A stretch of 64,000 bases of DNA. Origin: Rhea pennata. Lineage: Eukaryota > Chordata > Aves > Rheiformes > Rheidae. Every line of letters begins with the position of its first letter. Position 1 is the first letter of the stretch. Shown piece by piece: positions 47,900 to 60,000 of this stretch. A program made the position numbers and the translations under genes. The DNA lies in contig NC_084682.1 in NCBI RefSeq assembly GCF_028389875.1, positions 4,412,001 to 4,476,000 of the forward strand, in the 5' to 3' direction. The notes beneath the pieces are model-generated. The model was given only the letters and a program-made list of their open reading frames with translations. It had not been told where the DNA came from and did not search any database.

Positions 47900-48990
47900 T
47901 AGCTATAAAACTTCCTTTGGAGTCACATATGAACATGCTTATTCTCTGGATTATATTAGGAAAAAATACACAATTTTTACTTTATAACCACAAACCTAAG
48001 AAAACCCACACTTTAAAGACTGGATGATTCTTGAAAATAATTCCTCAGATAACCAATACATGATGTGAGACAAAAGAAATAAGCTGGGAGGAAGAAACTG
48101 AGAGGGGTGCCATGGATTCAAATGCCTTTGTATTATCTGCATATTATCTACATACGACAAACTCCTATTGCAGTTGAATTGGGGGGCTTAGGGGTTAGTT
48201 TTAGTCTGCTTTTTATGCTTATAAAGATATAGTACATGCTAAAAACATATGATTTTTGAGAAAAATAGACTAAAATGCCTGTTGTAACTGGGAGTGTTGC
48301 AAGATTAATTCAAGCTGTTTCTGATTGATCTTTAAAGACAAATAGTTTTGAGTTTAGAAAGTATCCAGCACTTAGAACATACTGGAGCGGTATTCTACTT
48401 CATGAAAAAGGTGTTGATCCTTTTCCAAGGATATCTCTATTGCAATGGAGACAAGAGTTGTTCACAGCTTTGTAACTTTTTTAGCTGTGTCTGCCTACTG
48501 TTGGTAACATTTTCCAAATACAACATTCATCAACTGTTGCACCTCAAAAGCTTTTAAAGGCAGCAGCAGGATGAGGTAAAATTGTTTGGATTTTGATGAA
48601 GAGCAACACACAGATCATATATAAGTATGTCAGAATAGAAATTAAGGAGGATTCTATGTCTACATACTTCTCAGAATTGAGACTCACTTGCTCTGTATTT
48701 GTAGAAACAAAGCCTGAATGTCTGTGGCTGAGAAGAGGAAGAAAGGGGAGATTTAATTAACTTTTCTAAAGTTGTTTTAACATACTGGACAATAATCAGG
48801 GACAGAGAAAACATTAAAAACTTTACATAAATTCTGAAAGTGTACAATAATTAGCTATTTACTGAAAGGTTCTTTGTCCTTATCATTTGGAAAGTGATAT
48901 ATTCCTTATTCATTACACTCAGTCAAAATCCTTTTTTCCTTGCTTTCTGCAGTTCTGATGCCATGGCAATAACATAAAAACACTGGGCAG
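47900..48990. other. Convergent intergenic spacer between ASPA and TRPV3
   Basis: About 1.1 kb of AT-rich sequence between the two facing 3' ends. No gene, RNA or repeat is recognised. Confidence 0.5.
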
Positions 48991-48999
48991 AACAAGATA

Positions 49000-49022
49000 T
49001 TTATTGAATTACATGTTTTATT
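49000..49022 (-). terminator. TRPV3: Paired AATAAA poly(A) signals of TRPV3
   Basis: Minus-strand AATAAA occurs at 49022-49017 and 49005-49000, about 2.06 kb beyond the TRPV3 stop. They are the last good signals before the ASPA 3' end, so a long TRPV3 3' untranslated region (49000-51079) is plausible. Nearer minor signals are possible. Confidence 0.45.
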
Positions 49023-51079
49023 TCTTTAAATATTGAATAAAAAAAAATCAGACTGATCTGTTGTAGTCATTCATGGAGTTCTTGATCAGAGCCTCAACAA
49101 TCATATGAGACAGGAAACAAATGGTTTGCATGGTCTGGCAAGGCTCTGTGGCCACAAACATGAAATATTTTCTCAGTTAGGAACTTCTAGAAACAATCCC
49201 CCAGATCCTTGGTTTTATCACACACTTTTGTACCTGGACATCATCACAGCAAGTTCCTTGCGTTTGTTGTGTCTTCTCTATTTTATGGCTATGCCTACAT
49301 AGCGACCTCAATATAGCACTGAGACTTGTTTTAAATGAGAAATCCACCCATAGCAACATGGAGTACAGTGCAAGCTAGTTTATTCTGGTTCCTGAGTATA
49401 TGTGAAGAGGTATCTTTATTACAAAAACTGGCATTCAAAAGAATCCAAATAGAACTGCATGGCCCTAAAGCACTATTCTTTGTTGGCAGTTTCAATGCAA
49501 AATTAACCAGCAGAGATTAAAGATTAGCAGAAGACAGGAATTTTTCTTCTCAGGCTCACATACCCTACTAAGATGACCAAACAACACTTACATATCATAC
49601 TTGTGACTGTCCTTGCCCTCAGATTCCCATCTAAGACAGTAATTGAAAGGAAGATTTCAGTTTGACCCTGTCCATCAGGGCCATGCACGCTAGGGAGTAC
49701 AGGATACACCATCTAGAGAAGACCAGGTGGTAGCGAGAACCACGTTTACCATTCCTGCAATAGCTTTGCACTCTCCTCTGTGCCGGAGAGTTCATTCACG
49801 CTCCCTTTTGTGGCGAGACAGTCTTCTGGATCATTTTGCCCACTTTAGGATTAACTATAAGAGTCCAACACAACTCATTATCATTCAAACATAGAACAGA
49901 ATTTACCTGTTTTCTGAATAGCATCTTTAAAACAGGCAGTAAATCAATATATTAAATGAAAACTCATGACAGTTAAGACACATACTGTTTTAACTAAAAA
50001 TTGAAACACAAATAGAACACAAATATTTCTTTTTATACATACATATGTAAAATATAAAATCAAAAATATAATTTAGTCCTAGGTCATCACAGATAATGAA
50101 ATAAAAAGTGCTACAGAAATGCAGTACACACTCCTGTGAATAAAAAAAAAATCTTAAAAGGTCTATAATTGCATTGCATTTAACTTAATTTTGATTCTTT
50201 GGAAAAAAATGCTGATTTCCAATTTTTGTGAAGTTGAATGTAGAAGTGATTTTACTTAAACCTGAAGAACTTCAGATGTGGTAACTTTCTTTTTTTCTTT
50301 TTTTTTTTTTTTAATGAAAGAAGATGTAATAGCATGGAAAATCCAAGCAGTAACAGGAACATTAAAGTCACTGTGATTTGAACCAGCTCAGAAGTATTCT
50401 CTATTAAATGAATTATGTTTCTGCCCTATTAACTTATAGCAAGGCATATATATATCCTCCAGAATAAAAAGCAGTAAACTCATTATACCCTTGGCATTAT
50501 ACACAAGAAAAACAGATCAGGCAAAGCTAATGAGAATTGAAGTGTCTTTCCCTTGAGGCTTTCTTCAGCTTGCTAGTTCAAGCCCCCAATAACACTGACA
50601 GTCAGTATGAAAGCTTCAAATATACTCAGAACATTGTTATTTCAAAATAACATACTTCATTTGGTAGTATTCAAAATTGAAATGCCTTTCTTTTCTCCAT
50701 AGCAAGAACTTTTTTCAGCATAATGTCTTGAGTTAAAGATTCCAAAACAAAAGATAGTGGACTAGATCAAAGATCTTATTTTTCCACAAAAGGAAGAAAT
50801 ACCTCACATCTGACTCTTTCAAACAGTACAAAAGTCTAGAGCCAAGTTTGACTAGTGTCATGCAAACTTGAAAAATGGTCCCCTCCCAAGAGGCTCAAAA
50901 CTGAACCAGTGAAATAGTCCACTTTATTTCAGCTTAGCTGCCCTGATTTGATGGTTTAAAGTTATCAGATCATGTCACTGAAAGTTTGTTACAGCTGGTT
51001 ACAGCTGTCCAAAATATCAACAGAGATTTCAGCGTCAGCTCCTGATGCTGATGTGCAGCTGAACAGCAACAGTGTGCAA
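49023..51079 (-). other. TRPV3: Probable TRPV3 3' untranslated region
   Basis: AT-rich, no coding content, between the TRPV3 stop and the paired poly(A) signals. Short frames here are not supported. Confidence 0.45.
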
Positions 51080-54000
51080 CTAAACAGAAGTTTCAGGCAA
51101 ATCATCCATTTCATCAAATGTATTCAGGGTGTTTTTGCTATTACTTCTTGAATTATCTTGAACTTTACTTGGATCTACAAAAAAATGCATTATAAACAAG
51201 ACAGAATATGGTAGAAATTGTGTACATGCAAGATCAAATTAAAAAAGTACATGCATTTATTTAAACAGTGAATTGTCAGTTTACTATATCTTGTACAGAA
51301 GTTTTTGTCTGCCCCTTTTGGCTATTACTGAGATCATTCTACTAAGAATTATATGTGCTAATTGACTAAAGCACAAATTGTAAACTAATCTCTCTGATCC
51401 TCATATGCCCCTGCGGTAAACTCTGAGGCTGGCTGCCAGGAGGACATCTGATACTTCAGAGTTAGGTCATTTCTGAGTACACTTCCAACAACATCAGCAG
51501 ATGGGGATCCTGAATTTCCTGGTTAACATTCAAGGGGCATTTTGTCATCCAGTATGTATCACAAAATGTAAACACAAATCTTCTAGGGCTAAAACACAGC
51601 AAACTATTGGGTAGAGTCCGTGTGACTTCTTGCCAAATTTTGCAATATTATGTATGACTACGCAACGAGTAAAGCGATGTAATTCATGACAATTTAGTAT
51701 GTTCTGTCTGTTGAACAGTTATTTGGCCTTATGCTGTTCAAATGTCATAAGAGACTGCAACTCTTGGATCAAGCATAACTGCTTAGAAAAAAATTAATGA
51801 AAAAGTAAAAATACGATGTTTTGGTGCCACAACATGAGTAATAAGAATTAATGACCAACCTTCTCTCCAGATCTTTAAAAAAATGTTTATGCCCCCACCA
51901 TATTTCCCACCAGTTTCCCTAGAAGTAAAAAGGGTGTCTGAGGATCCAGATTATATGAGAGTTTATATTTTAAAGGATATAAAAATATTAAAGCATTTTT
52001 AAAAAGCAGTTTCACAAACATGATGGTATAAAATTCAGCAGTACCTGTTGGCCCTGGATCTTCATTAATAAATGAAACATGTGTTTTCCACTCGGTCCAT
52101 TTCACTTCGTTAATTCTGTTTATGTTGTAGATAAAGTATGTTAATAGCATGCATTATCTCCCAGCTACACACCTACATTTCCCCTTTTATTTCTTCATTC
52201 CTTCTTGGAATTGTCATGGTTTACCATCAATACTTGCTTTACTACTACTAAAAGGATGAAGTATTATGTACTGTTTGCAGAGGAGAATAATGCTCAGAAA
52301 TTTAACAATTTCACACATTGTGAGCATAAACTTGAAATTAATGTTAGACATGGGAGTATTTTTCATAAAACAGCAGAGTAGCATCTTTTCAATATGCTAA
52401 TATATCAATTAGTAATCAGTTATAAATATAATTTCTTTTAACCTAACATTTAAAGATTACAACAAAGTAACATCTCCTGGCAAAGACTCAGTACTCGTAC
52501 ATTAAAAACATACATGTTGAAAAAAAAATCTGTTTTCTGCCAAAAGAGTTAATTGTCTAAAAAGGGAAAAGGCATAGCTCTCTATGTAAACCATTGATCA
52601 CAGCTGAAAGATCCTAACTGGATTTTCATACAATATATTTACTATTTCTTTATATAAAAATCTAAGCATTAAAAGCAGAATGTAAGTATAGAGAATGTTT
52701 TGAAGAGGCTTTTAATAGAAATAACCTTGAAGAGACACACAAAGAAGAATCAGTAGCATAATATTCTAGCTTTGCTTTACCTTAAACACACCCTCGTGTC
52801 ATTTTCAGCCACTTTACACCGTTCTCCCAGTTGGAATTTTTTCTTCAAAGATTTTGGTAAGAATTTTTCAAATTCCAAAATGGTCCTGGCTCTCTGTTAA
52901 CAAGAAGTAACACAAGCATGGCTAACAGTATTCAAAGTTTCCTGATTTCATAACCCACACAGTTTGCAGGCCCCATGGTTCATTATAACATGTCATGCCT
53001 CCATCCACCATGCATAATCTACACTGACATCAGCAGCAGCAAATATTATTTCATATCATTTGTTGTTTGGCATGTGCAAGTAGGAAGTCTGCAGCTTCCT
53101 CTAGTCTGTCCCATTGCAGGAGGCACACTCGGAGGCAAATGAAGACAGCTGACTAGAGTCAGCGTTAGGGTTTAACTCTAACATCGTCATGCAATGCTCT
53201 GCCGCAGGTACGTATATCCTGTAGCAGGATACTGCCCACCACACAAAGCGACTCCAGTCCTAATTCTGTTTGCGCCTCACTGGCACCTTGGGCCTCTGAG
53301 CTGACTCGTCTTGGTAAGAGACCAGACTCAGAGTATAAGAAATGGGAGTGAACTCATGCATTGTGCAAATTCAAGAGGAGTAGCAGCAGAGCACAATAAG
53401 CTAGTTATCAGGGCAGATCATAAAACACATCTTCCTGGTGACATATCAAGGAGAATGTCATAAATGCATGTAACTCTGCATGAGGTTGAAAACACAAAAT
53501 TACCTTTAGAATAGCCATTAATTCCAGAGTTATTAGGTTACCACAATTAAGTAATTTCCATTATTTGCATCCATATAATTCTTGATGATTCCCATAATAC
53601 ATAATCCCATCTATCAGTGCAGTATGTGATCATAGGTACAGCTCAAAAGATTTTGGCCAATGCATTTCTACCTTACTAAGCAAACTAGCTTGCAAACAAA
53701 CCTGGAGTTTCCAAATGTGCTCGCTCTCTTTAGAAATATCTTCCACAGTCTCTCCCATTAATGCAATAAGCATGTTCAAGAGAAGAACAAAAGTCAACAC
53801 GACATAAGTTATGAGGAGAAGAAGAAACAGCACAGGATACTTTGAATTTTCCTGGATCTCCAGATCTCCCAGTCCTAGGGTGAGCTTAAAAAGATCCATC
53901 AGAACAGGTCCCAGACTGCTGTTGGAACGGCATTCACTGCTGCCTGTGCAAGTTTCAATCAATGCAGCGAGAGCTGAGGAGAAAAAAAAAAGAGAAAATT

Positions 54001-57000
54001 TTGATCACAATAATGCTTTATGCATACATGGCACTTTATCCTAAAGAAATTAAAATGCACTGTGTAGTAAAGAGCTACGGCTGCCCAGCAACATGCACAG
54101 CAGCAGCTAGATAACAGATTAGCAAGATGAAGCAAGAAGATCCCACATCCAAATGAAGCTGCAGGCAACTGAACAAGAGCCAAATTACTTATCTGTTCAG
54201 ACATTCTCTAGTCAGAGTTTAAAACTCTGAACTTGGCTTTTAACATCCAGCAGAAACCCTGACATGAGCTCTCATCGTGACAATAGGGTTCTTATTATAA
54301 TGCCAAAAGTTTTACTCACACAGAGCATCAGTGCTTTTCTCCAGTAATATTTACCTACGCCAAATCCCAGCAAAAACACGATATAGACAACTAAAAACTT
54401 TATCACATCTTGAAGGATGACCTGAAGATTAAATCAGAAATAAAAATTGAGAACTAGTTTTATGAATGTGTTCTGCAGGGTTACAGGTGTGGTAAACACT
54501 ACAGAATCAGATAGTTTTCATTAAGCAAACTAGTTGTGGTCTCAGTGAGAAGTCTAGAGAAGATGCAGGTCTCATTTTTCATGATAACTGGCAGCTGCTA
54601 TGTTTGTGCACTTCTGAGAGTGGGTACAACTGTGCACAACAGTGGCTTCACAGAGGATGCCGCAATAAAACAGCAGAACTCTTAGATGAAAAACACAAAT
54701 TGCTTGCCTATCTAATACAATGTTGTTAATTTTAAGAAATAAGCTAGTTTCTGCCACTGAAGTGCATTATATAGTGCATTCTGCTGACTAAAAATAGGAA
54801 ATTTCAGTGTGAACTATAAAATACATCTAAACTGCTGAACTTGCATGATTGGAATTATAGAAACAAACATTATAACAAGGCAAGTAAAAAAATATACTTG
54901 CCTTTTGAATCATAACACTGTAAATTCCCATGGATTGGAAACCTCTGGTGAAATAGAGCATATTAGCCCATCCTAGGGCCATTGCCAAAACAAGACACAC
55001 GAGGTGTTCTTTGTAGGAAAAGAAGTACAAAAAGACAGAGAAGATCACAAGCATAGCTTGTATAAAACTGTTAAAAAACAAACACATTATGTAAAAGGAA
55101 CATACTAGTACAAAGCCAACAATACAGTGGAAGAACATGAAAACAAGACTTCTTTGCTTCACTTCTAATTTCATTCAATTCTCCCCTATGAACATTATTA
55201 TAATTTAACAGTAACATAGATCAGTACAGAAAAAGTAGTTATATTAACATGCTGTTATGTTCGTTAAAGTTTATTTGCATTAAACTATCCTCCCAACAAT
55301 AACTGGTCAATGTAGATTTTGCTGACAAGAGAGGTCAGGAATTCTGAACAGTATTTTTGAAGCAATTATTAATGTTTTAGTTTAACAAACTGTTAAAATC
55401 ATTACAGAGTTTCCGTGAACCTCCACACAAGGAGGACGCTATCCGCTAAGAGAACCCACGACGTGCTGCGATAGCACGTGGCCAGATTCGCGGCAGCCCA
55501 AGGCTGATCTGTGTTGACGGGAGAAGCAGGAGGAAAGGTGAGAGTTAAGTCATTCCTCTTTTCCTTGATCCTACAAGCAGAAGGAGCCAGACCAAATGCA
55601 GAATAATTTAGCTCAACCTTAGAGCTGCCTTAAATCCTACCAGACAGGAGTAAACCTTTTTCCCCAAACGGTCATTTCAGAGGGTCAGATTACAGAGGTA
55701 CAACAGCAAACTGGGCAGACCTAGCTCTGGCAGTACTTCTTTTGCCAAGACTGAGAAGGCATCACCTGCGTTGTGTCTAGGCCAGCTGAACCAGTTTATG
55801 CTATTTTTCCTCCCTGAAGTAGCCAAGAGGAGTTGGAAGCTAGATCTGATTTATTAACCAGTTTTTTAAGCATTTTTTTCTATATACAGCTCACTCTATA
55901 CTCTTTTTATTTTACATGCAACTTTACTATAACATGCACTAATGTTTTCACTGATCAATAACAGCATTGGAGGTTGATATGTACAGACTGCTTTCCCCTC
56001 TTCCCCCCAAGTACAGCACTGTTTTTAGCTTCTCTATATGTTTTACCTCTTAAAACTGTGTATCTGCTACAGGAGTACATTCTTTGTGACCATTGGAGAG
56101 ATGACAGATGCTACATATTATACGTACGATATAAAATGTGTGCAAGCCAGACTTACAATGCGAAGTGGAACCATGCATCTGAGAGAATTGACTGCAGGTC
56201 TGAAGGCCTAAGCAGAAAGATGGCTACACTCTAGGTAGACAGATATATAAAATACAGGAACAATTACAAGAGAAAGGAGGGATCATAACTGATTTTTCAA
56301 AATCATGTTTGATTTTTTTTAAAAAAATTGTCTTTGATAAGATATGATAGCCTCTAGAATTAAAAATCTTTTCCTCATGCTGTAACTTCAAAAATACTTT
56401 TAAAAAAGTTTTCAAAGCAAAACATGAAAGTCTGAGTTTCTGTCATCTCTGGCATAATTTAACAGTTAACTTGAAAAGAAGTTACTATTTTTTAATTACT
56501 TTCAGTATAAGGTAAACAATATATCCTGGTCTTTTCTGTTGCACATTCTAATTCAGCAGTGTCCTTAAAACCAGTACTAAATGTCTTTGTGCAAAGGCAA
56601 GAACCCTCATTTGTTTCATGAGCAACACAGTTATATTCAGATATACATGTAGGGTCATTGAGAATGAGTGATGTATTGTGCCAAAAACTTGTAGACATTA
56701 CAGAAATGACAAAGATATTACCAACATGTTGCCAAGGTTATCAGCAATGCATTCACAGATCCAGAGAATTTCTTTACATATTTCATTATGTATTTGTTAT
56801 TAGAAGGTCTTACCTCTTTTATGGCTAAAAATATTGCTCCTAGCATAACCATCACCTGTCCTGATAACTGCAGCCATCCTACACCACGTGTTAGTGCTAG
56901 TGGATAAGGTGGAGCCTGCAAGACAGGTCCAAAATGGACAGGAAAGATTCTGAGTTCAGTATCTGTAGGGTAAAAGGCAAAATAATAGGAAGCCTCATGT

Positions 57001-60000
57001 ATGTACCCCTCCTCTGGGTACCCAGTTTCTTCCATTTTAGTCAAAGTTTTCTTCATGGAGGATTTATGGGATCAGATTGCTAACAGACATATTTGAAGTA
57101 GCAGAAGTTTCTCTCTCAGTCTGTTAAAAAATAAGCAAAAGAAAAAAACTCTCCTCATGCTTTTAGAAATGTAACCACCTCTCTTTATACAAAGTTGCTT
57201 TTGGAATGCTTTTGCAAAATGCAAATGGAATTATCTCCTCTGTAGCTGTTCTCCTTCCCTCCATAAACGTAGATCTAATGTAGGAGAACCTGGTCTCACT
57301 ACAGTCAGATATTCTGACATCTGGTTTTGTTTTTTCCATTCACCAACATATTAAATATGAATCAGAGAATGCTATTGCATTTTAAAGCAGAGAAATTGGT
57401 TGAGTTTTTAAGTTGCTGTACTCACTTTATCTTCATTAGGCCTGTGGTAGGAAACTAACGTTAGCGTTACGTTGTACAGGAAATAAAAGCAACATGACAT
57501 AAAAAACATGTGTCGTGCAAACTTCTTCCATTTCATTCGCAGAAGGGAATTCAGAGGCTCCAAAGTCAGCATTTCATGACGATTCTGTAGAAGAAAGCAA
57601 GCAATATTTGAACTTGTTGCTCATAAGGAAACTGAGGCAATTTCAGGCATATATCCCTCGCGTCATTCGGCATCTGTTCTTGTTGATCCAGAAACACATC
57701 TAGGCTCAAGGATATGTCAGATCCTACACTGGCAAAATACAGCTGGCCTCGTCCAACTCACGCTGCGATAACCTGCCGTACTCTAGTAAGGGGGCACTGA
57801 GCAAAGCCGTAGTGCGAACTTCTGGTCCAGCCTCCTACAGAAGTAGTTTTATTGCAGTATTTAACAAATGCCAAATTCTAGCTTTGAAAAAGCTAAAATT
57901 ATATACCATGAGAAGAAACAGCGGCGCAGCAGCAGCAACACTGTTAATGAAGACAGGGGCATCCTGTCCACAGGCTTTTACGAGTGCTAGGCACTTCATC
58001 AGGCCACAACGTGGAGAATTGCCCCCTCTGGCTCAGGGAGCTGAGGAGGTGCAGGCTGGGGACAGACGGAGCGTTACGGGGAAGCGTCGCCGCCGGTTCA
58101 CCCTGCTCTCGTGCGCCTTCCTAGATAGCTGCTAATGGGCACCGAGGGAGCCAAAATACGAGCTTTGATCTCACCAGCTGGGCCGTTTTTATGTTCACCT
58201 GCACAGCAAATTAATGCTCCAAAGGTGGAAAAGGCATCCCCAAAAAGCCTAGTCAACGTTTCAGGAGCTGAACGCAGTTGTGCTAACACCTGAGAGTCCG
58301 CAGAGGTATAAAATTCATCTTGTTCCCAACAGAAAACTCAAGAACCAAAAATTATATATATTCCTGTTTTACAGGTTCTTCAATCAAATGTATAGGTTAA
58401 CACACCTGAAACGAGTGCACCGCTAGAAAATACATAGATTTGAATAACAAGCAACTTACGCCAATATTCGTATTATAGACAATAATTTCCAGTACTGAAT
58501 TTTCCGTGGTGGTATCTAGGTCTGTCAGATCATAAAGGGAAGACTGAACGGGACCGTAAGCCCAGTCTGTGAATTTTCTTGACAGGCTCCTGTGAGGCTT
58601 CTCTCTTATCTCTCTGCTGAGGATGTATTTCAAAATCTAAAACATTAACAAAGTCATCTTTAAGGAGACGTATTCTTCTTCAAGGGTAAGGAGAGAGCAC
58701 ATACATCCTTGCCACACTTGTACCTTATAACTATCACATTTGCTACAGTGGTGCAATTCAGTGTATTTGTAATTCTGCCACTCAGTAAGTGGTGGCAGAG
58801 GTAACAAATCCCTGGGAAATACAATATTTTTCATGCCTCTGGATCTTCTGTTAAAGAAACATTTTTCTCAGAAATGCAAGCACAGTTTTCCTTATGTTCA
58901 CACTTGCATTTTCTGTTAACTTAATCAATAACTTTCTAAATTATCCCATTTTCAGCTATTTACCACAGAACAATCAGCTGATTTGAGGGCCAAATTCTAT
59001 AGTAATGCAATAGAACATTTCTGGTGAGTTTTCTGGAATTATTCATAGGTTCTGTAATTGTACAAATGTAATACAATAAGTGCAATATTTTTGAGCTCAG
59101 TGTTACTCCGGCAGATCTTGAGAGAATAAATGATAAACTGAAACAGTTTTAAAGTACATAAGTAATTATTTGTTTAGATTTTGAAGTTCAGCTCCAAGAT
59201 TTCCAAATTTTTCTTTCACTTTTCATATACCAGCACAAAATTTCAAATACTGCAAAAGTTACATTTCCAAAGAAGCAAATTCTATTTTAATCTTTAAAGC
59301 CATTCTATCAATATCAGCTTTCAGATGCTAAAATTCTCGGTTGAAATTACATGTTCTACTTAGAAAAGTTGAAAACAGATTTCATTCCTGTTGCTAAGCT
59401 CTCAGCAGAGGTGTTTTTATTTCTTTGCCCAGCAGGAAGCAAGAATGAAGCACAAAATACCCAAACAGCCACTCAGCATGACAGTGAGATTCGTACTGCG
59501 AGCAAATCGCTTCTCGGTTACACGAAGCGGCGCTCGGTGCCGAGGACACCCCTGCTCGGCTGCGTCGGGCCCGTCGTCTCTGAAACACCGTGTTTCACAG
59601 GCCGGAAAAACAAGAGCAAGCATGGAGCGACGCTGCTAGCCCCTGCGCTAAACACAGTTTCATAGTAGGCAAATATTGTCTGTGCGTCTCGTTGCTGTTT
59701 AACACGAGCGCTCGCCTTCTCCCAGAGCCTCCCTCTGCAGAGCAGAAAGGTTTGCATACTTAGATTCCCTTAGATAATACTGAAATAAGACCCACCTCCA
59801 ATTTCCCGGTTTTTGCAGCTAATTGTAGTGGTGTCAAACCCTGCTTATTCTTCGCTGTTTCCAAATTTCTATCTTTACTTTTCAATAAAATCATATCGTA
59901 CATTCTGATTACAAAGTCATTCTGGGTTTTAAAGTCTTCTGCCACAGTAACTAGTGCATGCAGGATATTATTTCCTCTGGAATCCTGAGAAGTAATGTTA

